A DNA stretch of 64,000 bases, from NCBI RefSeq assembly GCF_009720385.1, contig NZ_ML769302.1, positions 530,937 to 594,936 on the forward strand, in the 5' to 3' direction. The first letter of the stretch is position 1; each line of letters starts with the position of its first letter. Of the stretch, positions 38,067-46,199 are shown in pieces. A program made the translations under genes and the position numbers. The DNA comes from Catellatospora vulcania (GTDB lineage: Bacteria; Actinomycetota; Actinomycetes; Mycobacteriales; Micromonosporaceae). The notes beneath the pieces are model-generated. The model was not told where the DNA came from. It ran no database searches and worked only from the letters and a program-made list of their open reading frames with translations.

Positions 38067-39211
38067 ACGCCCCGATGGACGACCTGAGGTCCGGCCTGGC
38101 GCACCTGGCCGACGACGTGCACCCGGTGGACCTGCGCGACCGCGCGCTGCGGACCTCGCGCCGGATCGGGCTGCGGCGTACGGCGCTGACCTCGGCGCTG
38201 TCGCTGGTCCTGCTGGGCAGCGCCGGCGTCACCGCGGTCGCGTTGACCGGGGGCGGGAGTGGGGAGGTCGGTCCGGGCGCGTCGGCCACGGCGACCGTCG
38301 CCGCGCCGTCGCCGTCGGCCCCATCGGCGCAGCCCACGGTGACCGGTGACTACTACTTCCTCCGGGAGGCCGGCGCGACGAAGCTCGAACTGCACGTGCT
38401 GCACGAGAGCTACGACTGTGGCACGCCTGCGCCGGGCACGTGTGTCCCGGACACCCGGACCGAGAAGCTGCGGACGATCAGCATCCAGGCCGGCGACGCC
38501 TGCCCGGCGAACTCCGTCACGGTGTCGCCCGACGGCCGCCAGGTCGCCTGGATCGTCGGGGCCGACGACCCCGGCAACACCAGCGGCGATCTGATGATCG
38601 CCGACGTCCGGGGCGGGACGCCGCAGAAGCGGGGGACCCGGGTGCTGTGCGCGGGCACCCGGGCTCTCGGGTGGACGCCCGACTCCACCCGGCTGTACGT
38701 CGGCAAGCGGGACAACGCCGCGACCGTCGGTGCGGTCGACGCGGCCACCGGAAGGTTCACCGCCATGGAGCGCGATGCCTGGACGGAGGCGGAGACCCTG
38801 GCCACCGGGCAGTTCCGGGGCTCGGTGCAGGGCGGCCGGCTGACCGTGACCAAGGCGGACGGCACCGCTCCGCGGTCGGTCGCCTACGAGGACGAGCACG
38901 GCATGGACGTGGTGGTGCTCGGGGTGTCCTACGACGGCCGGTTCGCCACGGTGAGCAGCGGAGCCGGTGACCCCAGCCGGCAGCTGGACGTCGGCGCGGT
39001 CGTCGACATGACCACGGGTCGGCCTGTCGTGTTCCCGGTCGGCAAGGTCGCCCGGGTGTGGTTCCAGCCGGACGGTTCGCTGGCCCTGGGGGTGGCGGGC
39101 GACCCGGGCAGGCTCTACCGCCTGAACGCGGACGGCCAGGTGGTCGCCGAGATCCCGGTCGACCGGGCCGTGTTCAAGAAGGAGCTGCCGTTCCAGGTCG
39201 CCTTCGGCTGA
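38063..39211 (+). CDS. Membrane-anchored TolB-like propeller protein, probable anti-sigma partner
   Basis: A 382-residue protein with a short cytoplasmic N-terminus, one membrane helix near residues 40-60 (TALTSALSLVLLGSAGVTAVAL), a Ser/Pro linker and an outside domain with propeller-like motifs (SVTVSPDGRQVAWI, LGWTPDSTRLYVGKRD). The C-terminal half (from GRFTAMERDAWTEAE) is clearly related to the lipoprotein encoded next, sharing LTVTKADG, APRSV, GMD, VLGVS.DGR and GAGDPSRQL. Coupled to the sigma gene by four bases, it may sense the envelope, but this is inference. Confidence 0.85.
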   Translation: MNAPMDDLRSGLAHLADDVHPVDLRDRALRTSRRIGLRRTALTSALSLVLLGSAGVTAVALTGGGSGEVGPGASATATVAAPSPSAPSAQPTVTGDYYFLREAGATKLELHVLHESYDCGTPAPGTCVPDTRTEKLRTISIQAGDACPANSVTVSPDGRQVAWIVGADDPGNTSGDLMIADVRGGTPQKRGTRVLCAGTRALGWTPDSTRLYVGKRDNAATVGAVDAATGRFTAMERDAWTEAETLATGQFRGSVQGGRLTVTKADGTAPRSVAYEDEHGMDVVVLGVSYDGRFATVSSGAGDPSRQLDVGAVVDMTTGRPVVFPVGKVARVWFQPDGSLALGVAGDPGRLYRLNADGQVVAEIPVDRAVFKKELPFQVAFG

Positions 39212-39327
39212 GCGCGGCAGGACACAGGTCTGCCAGGTGGTGACCGCGGTGCGGGACTTCGGTCCCGCACCGCTGTCGTATGCGCCGAGCCCTGCACGGG
39301 AGCCGCATGAGTTTTCTTCGCCGGGGC

Positions 39328-39357
39328 GGCAACCTTCGCGGGGAAGCAGACATCTTG
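39328..39357 (+). promoter_or_regulatory. ECF promoter of the lipoprotein gene
   Basis: GGCAACCTTCG (39328-39338) and CATCTTG (39351-39357) match the promoter of the sigma gene at 37450 base for base in the key blocks, with identical spacing. Confidence 0.78.
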
Positions 39358-39435
39358 TATGTCGCAGTACCGCACGACGCGGATCTCCGCCGGCGGCCGA
39401 CCGCCGGCACCGCTTCTCGACTCACGGGGGAACAG

Positions 39436-40428
39436 ATGAACTCGAACACCTTCGGCACGCCGGCCCGTCGCCGCGCCATGCTGGGCACCGCACTGCTGGC
39501 CTGCGCGGCCACCGCGCTGCTCGCGGGGTGCGACCCGCAGTCGCCGTCGGCTCCGGCGCCTTCCACGGCCCCGACCACCGCGGCGTCGGCTTCGACCGCG
39601 CCGTCCGCCGCCGCCGTGCCGGGGACCTTCTACTTCCTGAAGGAGGCGGGCAGCGGTCAGGCCGTGGTCCGCCTGCGGGGCGGCGTCGCCGAGCAGGCAT
39701 GGACGACGGATGGCGGGACCTGCCCCGGCAACTCGGTCGTCGTGTCGCCGGACGGCAAGCACCTGGCGTGGGTGAAGGACGCGGGCGACACCACCGGCTC
39801 CACCGGCACGCTGACGATCACCGACGCCTCGGGCCGGGCACGCGAGACGGTGAAGCAGGTGTCCTGCCTCGGCAGCAGCTCGATCCGGTGGGCCGCCGAC
39901 TCCGCCACCCTCTACGTCACGCTGCTGGCCGACGGCAAGGAGACCCGCGGCCGGGTCGCCCTCGCGACCGGGCGCTTCAGCGCCATGAGCCATGCCGACT
40001 GGACGGCCGCGTCCCGGCCGGCGAGCCCGTTCCGGGGCGTGATCGCCGACGGGAAGCTCACCGTGACCAAGGCCGACGGCTCGGCTCCGCGTTCGGTCGA
40101 CTACCAGGACCCGAACGGCATGGACGCGATCGTGCTGGGCGTCTCTCACGACGGCCGGCTGGCGGCGGCGAGTGTCGGCGCCGGTGACCCGAGTCGGCAG
40201 CTCGGCGTGGCCGCGGTCATCGACATGACCACCGGAAAGCCGGTCGAGTTCACGGTCGGCAAGGTCGATCGGGTCTACTTCCAGCCCGACGGCACCATGA
40301 TCGTGCAGGTCGGCGGGGCGCAGCCGGTGCTGTACCACCTCGCCGCCGACGGCCGGGTGATCGCGCAGGCGCCGGTGTCCGATGCGAAGCTGGCAGGGGC
40401 GAGCCTGTTCCAGGCGGTCATCGGCTGA
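39436..40428 (+). CDS. Lipoprotein, paralogue of the upstream membrane protein
   Basis: A 330-residue secreted lipoprotein. The signal peptide MLGTALLACAATALLAGC ends in a lipobox with Cys32. After a Ser/Ala/Pro linker comes a domain starting TFYFLKEAGSGQAVVRLR that parallels the preceding protein to the end. Shared blocks include NSVVVSPDGKHLAWVKDAGD, LTVTKADGSAPRSVDY and VIDMTTGKPVEF. It lacks the sigma-binding cytoplasmic part. The ECF promoter upstream indicates that it belongs to the same regulon. ATG follows GGGGGAACAG. Confidence 0.88.
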   Translation: MNSNTFGTPARRRAMLGTALLACAATALLAGCDPQSPSAPAPSTAPTTAASASTAPSAAAVPGTFYFLKEAGSGQAVVRLRGGVAEQAWTTDGGTCPGNSVVVSPDGKHLAWVKDAGDTTGSTGTLTITDASGRARETVKQVSCLGSSSIRWAADSATLYVTLLADGKETRGRVALATGRFSAMSHADWTAASRPASPFRGVIADGKLTVTKADGSAPRSVDYQDPNGMDAIVLGVSHDGRLAAASVGAGDPSRQLGVAAVIDMTTGKPVEFTVGKVDRVYFQPDGTMIVQVGGAQPVLYHLAADGRVIAQAPVSDAKLAGASLFQAVIG

Positions 40429-40543
40429 GGTCGGCGGCTCGGGAGCTGCCTGGCAAGGCGGTGCGGGACCTCGGTCCGGCACCGCCTTTGTGCATGTTCG
40501 GCCGGTGTCTCGCACCGGCGGGTTGACGCTAGGCTCCGCGGCC

Positions 40544-41029
40544 ATGAGCATCCTGGGGCGGATCGAGAACTGGCGGACGGCTTTCTTCCTGTGGATCGGC
40601 CTGCCGTTGATCGCGGGGATCGGCCTACTCTACGGCACGCAGGACCTGGTCCCGGCCTGGCAGGCGCATTCCGGCGCGGGCACGCCGGGCCTGTTCACCG
40701 CGATGCGGGAGGACTGCGGCAAGTACAGCTGCTCGTTCTACGGCGAGTGGGAGACGGCCGACGGCAGCACGCGCAAGGACGTCATCCTGTACGACGAGCC
40801 GGACTCGATGCGGGTAGGCAAGACCGTCGACGCCGTCGACACGGGAGCGCGCAAGGGCGTGTTCGCCACCACGGGCGGCTCGACGTACCTGCTGATCACG
40901 GGTTTCACGCTGGCGGGCATCGCGGCGGCGATCGGCTGGGTCTTCGTGGTGGTGCGCGCCGTGCGCCGCGGCCGGGCGCGGGTCCGCGCGAAAGAGGACA
41001 GCAAGGACCTGTTCCGCATCGGCGGTTGA
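40544..41029 (+). CDS. Two-helix membrane protein of unknown function
   Basis: A 161-residue protein with membrane helices near residues 13-31 (FFLWIGLPLIAGIGLLYG) and 120-143 (YLLITGFTLAGIAAAIGWVFVVVRA). The outside loop between them has two cysteines in REDCGKYSCSFYGEW, likely a disulphide, and a basic tail follows. I do not recognise the family. It is downstream of the lipoprotein gene by 115 bp and probably separate. Confidence 0.75.
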   Translation: MSILGRIENWRTAFFLWIGLPLIAGIGLLYGTQDLVPAWQAHSGAGTPGLFTAMREDCGKYSCSFYGEWETADGSTRKDVILYDEPDSMRVGKTVDAVDTGARKGVFATTGGSTYLLITGFTLAGIAAAIGWVFVVVRAVRRGRARVRAKEDSKDLFRIGG

Positions 41030-41035
41030 CGATAC

Positions 41036-41051
41036 CGTTTCACGTGAAACA
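41036..41051. promoter_or_regulatory. parS: parS site 6
   Basis: CGTTTCACGTGAAACA has the perfect 14-bp core. It lies in the short space between two convergent genes, right of oriC, while the other sites lie to the left. Confidence 0.93.
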
Positions 41052-41065
41052 TCGACAAAAAGGAC

Positions 41066-41093
41066 AAAAGGCCCCCTGGTCAGGGGGCCTTTT
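41066..41093. terminator. Bidirectional terminator between convergent genes
   Basis: AAAAGGCCCCCT and AGGGGGCCTTTT form a 12-bp perfect stem with a four-base loop; T-runs occur on both strands. It serves both 40544 and the oxidoreductase gene at 41109. Confidence 0.93.
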
Positions 41094-41108
41094 TGCTGGT
41101 CTACCGCG

Positions 41109-41795
41109 TCAGATGGCGCAGGAGTCGTCGTCGCAGGCCTCGCCGCGAGGTGTCGGCAGCACCGTCAGCGGCGAGCCGCCCTCGCGGCGGCGCACCTCGT
41201 CCAGCACCTCGCGCAGCGTCGAGGGGTCCTGTGCGCCGCTGATGGCGTACTTGCCGGCGAAGACGAACATCGGCACGCCGGTGATGTTCAGCTCCCGGCC
41301 CATGGCCAGCTCACCCTGCGCCTCGGCGACACCCGTGGCGGAGTCGAGCAGGGCGCGGATCTCCTGCTCGTCGTGGCCGAGCCCGGCCGCGACCGTCGCC
41401 AGCGCGGCCCGGTCGCCGAGGTCGAGGCCGTCGGTGAAGTGGGCGCGGTGCAACGCCTCGACCATCGGGCGCTGCTCGCCGTGCTGCCCGGCCCACCAGA
41501 TCAGCCGGTGCGCGTCGAAGGTGTTCGCGTTGATCGCACGGTCGAAGTTCATGGTGAGACCCTCGCCCCGGCCGACCTCGGTGACCTGGTCGAACATCCG
41601 CCGCGCGTTGGCCTCGCCGCCGTAGCGGCGGCCCAGCCACTGCACCAGCGGCGCGGACTCGGCCGACGGGTCGAGCTGGAAGGCGCGCCAGGTGAGCGTC
41701 ACCGGCTCGGCGAAGCCGTCGAGGGCGGTCAGCAGGCGCTGCTCGCCGATCCAGCACCAGGGGCACACGACGTCGGAGTAGATCTCGATCTGCAC
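41109..41795 (-). CDS. DsbA family (FrnE-like) oxidoreductase
   Basis: FrnE-like proteins are cytoplasmic thioredoxin-fold oxidoreductases. The 228-residue protein begins VQIEIYSDVVCPWCWIG with the CPWC active site at residues 11-14. The alpha-helical insert contains FQLDPSAESAPL and FDAHRLIWWAGQHG. The conserved NITGVPMFVFAGKYAISGAQ holds the cis-proline. The C-terminus ends EACDDDSCAI with two further cysteines. GTG at 41795 follows GGATGAGCAC; earlier in-frame starts add unrelated residues. Confidence 0.93.
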   Translation of the reverse strand: MQIEIYSDVVCPWCWIGEQRLLTALDGFAEPVTLTWRAFQLDPSAESAPLVQWLGRRYGGEANARRMFDQVTEVGRGEGLTMNFDRAINANTFDAHRLIWWAGQHGEQRPMVEALHRAHFTDGLDLGDRAALATVAAGLGHDEQEIRALLDSATGVAEAQGELAMGRELNITGVPMFVFAGKYAISGAQDPSTLREVLDEVRRREGGSPLTVLPTPRGEACDDDSCAI

Positions 41796-41899
41796 GTGCT
41801 CATCCAACACGGCGCCGGGGAGTTCTGTTCCCCACACCGCGGGCCGGTGTGCGCAAGGGCACTACCCGCCGGTACACCCGGCGGTGGCAAGATGTCGCG

Positions 41900-42673
41900 G
41901 TGAGTTGGAGCAGGTATGTGGCGCTGGGGGACAGCTTCACCGAGGGCATAGACGATCCGTACGCCGACGGGGTGTTCCGGGGCTGGGCGGACCTGGTCGC
42001 CGGACGGCTCAGCCAGGTCAGCGGGCCCGGGTTCGGCTACGCCAACCTGGCCATCCGCGGGCGGCTGTTCGACGGCATCGTGGGCGAGCAGCTCGAACCG
42101 GCGCTGGCCATGAAACCCGATCTGATCAGCTTCGCGGCCGGCGCGAACGACGTGCTGCGCCGCAAGTGCGATCCGCCGACCCTGATGGCGCGCTTCGACG
42201 AGACCGTGGCCCGGCTCCGGGGCACCGGCGCGGACGTGCTGCTGTTCCGGTTCGCCGACGTGATGTCGCGGCTGCCCGGCAACAACCTGGTCGCCCCGCG
42301 CATCCGCTACCTCAACCAGGCCGTCGGTGAGGTCGCCGACCGCAACGGCGCGCGCCTGGTCGACCTGTGGCACGACGACGAGTACGCCAACCCGGCGCTG
42401 TGGAGCATCGACCGCCTGCACCTGTCGGCGGCCGGGCACCGGCGCACCGCCGCCCACGTGCTGGCTGCGCTCGGGGTGCCGGCGGACCCGGCCTGGTGGG
42501 ACGTGCCCACCCGGCCGGCGATGAAGTCCTGGCCGGCTGCCCGCGCCGACGACCTGGCCTGGGCGGGGCGCTACCTCGCCCCCTGGATCAAGCGCCGCCT
42601 CACCGGCCGCTCGTCCGGCGACACCGTCACCGCCAAGCGTCCGGAACTCGGCCCGATCGATCCGAAAATCTGA
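41900..42673 (+). CDS. SGNH/GDSL hydrolase
   Basis: A 257-residue esterase/lipase-fold enzyme. Block I is ALGDSFTEGIDDP with nucleophile Ser12, block III is FAAGANDVLRRKCD, and block V is SIDRLHLSAAGH with the Asp-His pair. There is no signal peptide, so it is likely cytoplasmic. The substrate is unknown. The C-terminal 60 residues (RPAMKSWPAARADDLAWAGR) are conserved in actinomycete members. The GTG start has a weak ribosome site. Confidence 0.92.
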   Translation: MSWSRYVALGDSFTEGIDDPYADGVFRGWADLVAGRLSQVSGPGFGYANLAIRGRLFDGIVGEQLEPALAMKPDLISFAAGANDVLRRKCDPPTLMARFDETVARLRGTGADVLLFRFADVMSRLPGNNLVAPRIRYLNQAVGEVADRNGARLVDLWHDDEYANPALWSIDRLHLSAAGHRRTAAHVLAALGVPADPAWWDVPTRPAMKSWPAARADDLAWAGRYLAPWIKRRLTGRSSGDTVTAKRPELGPIDPKI

Positions 42674-42704
42674 ACGACGCCAAGGGATTCCTGCTCTACC
42701 CTCA

Positions 42705-42738
42705 CGTTTCGCCGGGTGCGTTCGCGCCCGGTGAAACG
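42705..42738 (+). promoter_or_regulatory. Inverted repeat before the DNRLRE-type gene
   Basis: CGTTTCGCCGGG and CCCGGTGAAACG pair over 12 bp with one G-U, around a ten-base loop. It could end the SGNH transcript or form a 5' leader hairpin; it lies 17 bp before the next start. Confidence 0.6.
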
Positions 42739-42755
42739 GGGAGGACAACAGAAGA

Positions 42756-44657
42756 ATGGTGATTACCGTACGCAGACGCGGCCTCACCGCCGCGCTCGCG
42801 ATCACGATGGGCGCCGGACTGGCCGTGCTCGGCACCGCGTCGCCCGCAGCGGCGGCTCCGCACTCCGAGCAGGCCGCGGCACGCCAGATCGGTTATACCG
42901 ACTCGGCCAAGAAGAACGCCGCGTACGACGCCGAAGAGCAGGTCAACCTGCCGATCGGTGCCTGGACCGGGGAGAACGGCAAGATTCACAAGTCGCGGGT
43001 CTACGCGACCTTCGAGCTGGACCCGTTCCACGGCAAGCGCATCCTCAGCGGCACCGTGGCGGTTCGCGAGCGGGACGTGGTCGACTGCTCGAAGCGCGCC
43101 ATCGAGATCTGGCAGACCAAGACGGTCACCAAGACGCCTTCCTGGCACAAGGCGCCCCAGGCGGTGTCGAAACTGGACGAGATCCTGACCAACGAGTACT
43201 GCCCGGCGAACATCACGTTCGACGTGTCGGGAGCTGTGCAGCAGGCGATCGCGCAGGGCCAGTCGCGGATCACCTTCGAGATCCGCGTGCCCGAGCAGTA
43301 CGAGGGCGACGTCAGCTACGGCCGCAAGCTGTACTGGTACACCAGCGTCGGCCTGCACGTCCAGTACAACAGCGTCCCGGAGCTGCGCGACCAGCACATG
43401 TACAACGGCGGCCGCCCCTGCGTCGAGGCGCAGCCGTACCCGCACCTCGGCTACTTCGGCAACTCGCTGCAGGCGCTGGCCGTCGACGGCGACGAGTGGG
43501 ACGGCACCAACCTCGACTACGACTTCGCCCTCTGGCCGCAGGACGACCCGGCGGCGCGGACCGAGTTCGCCAGCCCGTTCAGCGTGCCCGACCGCGTCGC
43601 GACCGGCACCGTGCCCGAAGGCGTGCTGACCGACGGCCGGACCTACGCCTGGCAGTACCGGGTCGGCGACGGCGCGGACACCACCGCCTGGTCCCGGACG
43701 TGCTACTTCGTCTACGACCGCACCGCACCGGCCGCGCCCGCGGTCACGTCGTCGAACTACCCCGCCGCGGACAGCGGTGAGGCGACGCCGCTCGGCGTGC
43801 CGGGCGAGTTCACCTTCTCCGGCGGCGGCAACGCCGACGTGGCGGGCTTCGAGTACGCCTGGGAGATGCTGGGCGTGCCGGGCTGCAGCTACGGCGGCGA
43901 CGTGGGCCAGCTGGTCTGCGCCGACCCGCTGGAGGGTCCGAACGTCGTGCGGGCCGACGTGCCCGGCGGTTCGGCCACCGTGCGGCTGAGCCCGCCGCAG
44001 AGCACGTACAACACGCTGCGGGTGAGGTCTCTTGACGCGGCGGGCAACCGCTCCGGCGAGGTCTCCTACGAGATCTTCGCGCCGTGGCAGGGCGACCCGG
44101 TGATCTCGGTCGTGGGTGCCGCGCCGCAGTGGAACGAGCAGGTCACGCTGCGGTTCGCGGCGGCCGCGGAAATCTCGGGCACGACGGAGTTCGAGTACCG
44201 CGTCGACTTCGGCGAGCCGCGCACCGTGGCGGCGGGCCCCGACGGCACGGCGACGATCCGGTTCCTCGCGAGCAACGAGTACGGGCACAACGTGACCGTG
44301 CGCAGTCACAGCGCCAACGGCTGGGTCTCCCCCGAGACCCGCTGGGACCTGTCGTTCTTCCCCTGGCCGGGGGTGGCCGCGGACGTCTATGACGTGTGGG
44401 AGCCGAAGGGCGGCGTCGGCGTGCCGGGGACCTTCACCTTCACCCGCCCGGTCGGGGCGGAGTGGGTCGGGCTGTCCGGCTACGAGTACTCCTTCGACGG
44501 CGTCGACTTCACGTTCGTCGCGGCCGGTGCCGACGGCCGGGCCTCGGTCACGTGGGCGCCGCAGTCCAGCGGGTACTTCAACCTCGAGGTGTACGCGGTC
44601 CGCGCGGACGGCACCCGGGGGGACTACTCCGGGTACCACTCGTTCATCGTCGCCTGA
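42756..44657 (+). CDS. Secreted DNRLRE-type protein with Ig-like repeats
   Basis: A 633-residue exported protein of unknown role. A signal peptide covers about residues 1-34 (RRRGLTAALAITMGAGLAVL, cleaved after AAAA). Residues 50-215 resemble DNRLRE domains (KSRVYATFELDPFHGKRILSGTV). The rest has several Ig/fibronectin-like beta modules with repeated phrases (GVPGEFTFSGGG, GVPGTFTFTRPVG, FEYAWEM and YEYSFDGVDF). Cell-surface adhesion or polymer binding is plausible but unproven. GGGGAGG lies upstream. Confidence 0.82.
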   Translation: MVITVRRRGLTAALAITMGAGLAVLGTASPAAAAPHSEQAAARQIGYTDSAKKNAAYDAEEQVNLPIGAWTGENGKIHKSRVYATFELDPFHGKRILSGTVAVRERDVVDCSKRAIEIWQTKTVTKTPSWHKAPQAVSKLDEILTNEYCPANITFDVSGAVQQAIAQGQSRITFEIRVPEQYEGDVSYGRKLYWYTSVGLHVQYNSVPELRDQHMYNGGRPCVEAQPYPHLGYFGNSLQALAVDGDEWDGTNLDYDFALWPQDDPAARTEFASPFSVPDRVATGTVPEGVLTDGRTYAWQYRVGDGADTTAWSRTCYFVYDRTAPAAPAVTSSNYPAADSGEATPLGVPGEFTFSGGGNADVAGFEYAWEMLGVPGCSYGGDVGQLVCADPLEGPNVVRADVPGGSATVRLSPPQSTYNTLRVRSLDAAGNRSGEVSYEIFAPWQGDPVISVVGAAPQWNEQVTLRFAAAAEISGTTEFEYRVDFGEPRTVAAGPDGTATIRFLASNEYGHNVTVRSHSANGWVSPETRWDLSFFPWPGVAADVYDVWEPKGGVGVPGTFTFTRPVGAEWVGLSGYEYSFDGVDFTFVAAGADGRASVTWAPQSSGYFNLEVYAVRADGTRGDYSGYHSFIVA

Positions 44658-44667
44658 CGAGAGCACA

Positions 44668-44705
44668 GCGAAGGCGGGCCGGGCTGACGCCCGGCCCGCC
44701 TTCGC
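44668..44705. terminator. Strong bidirectional hairpin between convergent genes
   Basis: GCGAAGGCGGGCCGGGC and GCCCGGCCCGCCTTCGC form a perfect 17-bp stem with a TGAC loop. There is no long T-run, but the position between the 44657 stop and the 44710 stop fits a shared terminator. Confidence 0.88.
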
Positions 44706-44709
44706 ACGT

Positions 44710-45492
44710 TCACGGGGCGATGTTGAGGTGGTCGAGGACCCGCTCGGCCAGGGCGACGTCGCCGGTGAGCCAGACCTGCTGCCGGTCCCGGGTGCTGCGC
44801 CCGGCGGCGAGCAGCGCGTACGCCTCCCAGCTCAGCGTCGCGTGCGCGGTGGACCGGTGGGTGTCGCTCGGCACCACCGAGGCGCGGCCGTGCTCGTCGA
44901 CGTACACGGCGAAGTCCTGGGGCAGCTCGCCCAGCGTGGTGAAGCGCACCGCCGCGCCGGGCGGCGCACCGGCCTTCTTGACCACGATCCGCGGCAGCGC
45001 CTGCAGGACCAGGTCGCGGGTGTTCTGCGCGCCGGGTGAGCCCAGGTTGCCGGGCCGGCGCAGGGCGCGCCGCACGTCCTGCTCGTGCACCCACAGGTCG
45101 AACGCGCGCGCCGACAGCTGCACCGCGAACGGGACCTCCGTGTTCGCCCACACCCACCAACCGGGCGCATCCGCGGCCCGCAACTCGTCGGTGAGCTGGC
45201 GCTCGCGTACCGCCAGCAGGGCGCGCAGGGCCGCCAGCACCTCGGTGCGAGCAGCGCCGCGCCACTGCGCCACCCCGGAGTCGATCAGCTGCTGCGGCGG
45301 GCCCTGCGGCGCGGCGCCACCGTCGGCCATCCACTGCTCCAGGCTCACCACGTGGGCGTACACGTCGCCCACGGTCCAGCCGGGACAGTCGGTCGGGGCG
45401 GCCCACTGCTCGTCGGTGAGCTGCTCACCGATCTTGACGAGGGCGTGCAGGCTGTGACGGCAGGCCGCGGCGGCGCGGTCGTGTGCGGACAT
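44710..45492 (-). CDS. Maleylpyruvate isomerase-family (mycothiol-dependent type) protein
   Basis: The family combines an N-terminal DinB-like four-helix bundle that binds metal and mycothiol with a C-terminal SCP2-like domain. The 260-residue protein has TDEQWAAPTDCPGWTVGDVYAHVVSLEQWM near residues 33-62, with the typical metal-binding His, and later FDLWVHEQDVRRALRRPGN, again a hallmark. The actual substrate is unknown; the name refers to the family. ATG at 45492 follows GGAAGG. It is divergent from the sigma gene at 45668. Confidence 0.88.
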   Translation of the reverse strand: MSAHDRAAAACRHSLHALVKIGEQLTDEQWAAPTDCPGWTVGDVYAHVVSLEQWMADGGAAPQGPPQQLIDSGVAQWRGAARTEVLAALRALLAVRERQLTDELRAADAPGWWVWANTEVPFAVQLSARAFDLWVHEQDVRRALRRPGNLGSPGAQNTRDLVLQALPRIVVKKAGAPPGAAVRFTTLGELPQDFAVYVDEHGRASVVPSDTHRSTAHATLSWEAYALLAAGRSTRDRQQVWLTGDVALAERVLDHLNIAP

Positions 45493-45591
45493 GGCCGCAG
45501 CCTTCCTCGTCCGCACCTGCGACGCAAGCCTCCCGCCGGGACGGCGGCGCACCCGGTTCGGACGGCACGATGCTTCCGGCTGGATCGGGGT

Positions 45592-45617
45592 GCAACCGAC
45601 ACCGGAGATCACGCGTG
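45592..45617 (+). promoter_or_regulatory. ECF promoter of the sigma gene at 45668
   Basis: GCAACC (45592-45597) is followed after exactly 15 bp by GCGTG (45613-45617). The same arrangement precedes the sigma gene at 56763. Confidence 0.7.
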
Positions 45618-45667
45618 TTGGTGCCATCCACCGGATCGGACCGGTGGCATCGGGGAGGAAGGACCGT

Positions 45668-46198
45668 GTGACCACAGTGGCCACGCAGCACGGGGAGGTC
45701 TGGGTCGCGGACCAGGCGGCATCCGCCGCACCACGCGACTTCGACGAGTTCTACGCGGCGGGTTTCACCCCGCTGAGCCTGCAGCTCTACGCCTACCTGG
45801 GTGACCTCGGCGAGGCCCAGGACCTGGTACAGGAGGCGTTCTGCCGGGCATACGCCCGCTGGAGCCGGATCAGCCGGTACGACGAGCCGGTGGCCTGGGT
45901 CCGCCGGGTCGCCTGGAACCTGGCGACGAGCACCTTCCGGCGGCGGCGTACGGCGCTGAACTTCCTGCGCCGCCAGCGCGAGGAGCACGCCGCAGGTCCC
46001 GACCCGGACCGGGTCGCGCTCACCCGGGCGCTCGCCGTCATCCCTGCCCAGCAGCGTCGAGCCGTCGTCCTGCACTACATGGCGCAGTTGCCGATCGCCG
46101 AGATCGCGGCCCAGGAGGGCGTCGCCGAAGGCACCGTCAAATCCTGGCTCAGCCGCGGTCGCGCCGCGCTGGCCGCCCAGCTCAAGAAGGAGAACTGA
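45668..46198 (+). CDS. ECF RNA polymerase sigma factor (SigE-family type)
   Basis: A 176-residue sigma factor. Region 2 spans PRDFDEFYAAGFTPLSLQLYAYLGDLGEAQDLVQEAFCRAY and WVRRVAWNLATSTFRRRR. Region 4 has VIPAQQRRAVVLHYMAQLPIAEIAAQEGVAEGTVKSWLSRGRAAL. GTG at 45668 follows AGGAAGGACC. The next gene starts one base after the stop, suggesting a sigma/partner operon. It is more like the sigma at 56763 than the two at 15964 and 37542. Confidence 0.93.
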   Translation: MTTVATQHGEVWVADQAASAAPRDFDEFYAAGFTPLSLQLYAYLGDLGEAQDLVQEAFCRAYARWSRISRYDEPVAWVRRVAWNLATSTFRRRRTALNFLRRQREEHAAGPDPDRVALTRALAVIPAQQRRAVVLHYMAQLPIAEIAAQEGVAEGTVKSWLSRGRAALAAQLKKEN

Positions 46199-46199
46199 G

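Noticed and set aside
38063..40428. Tandem duplication by assembly error
   Set aside because: The two proteins are similar but clearly diverged, and have different N-termini, so the duplication is real and old.
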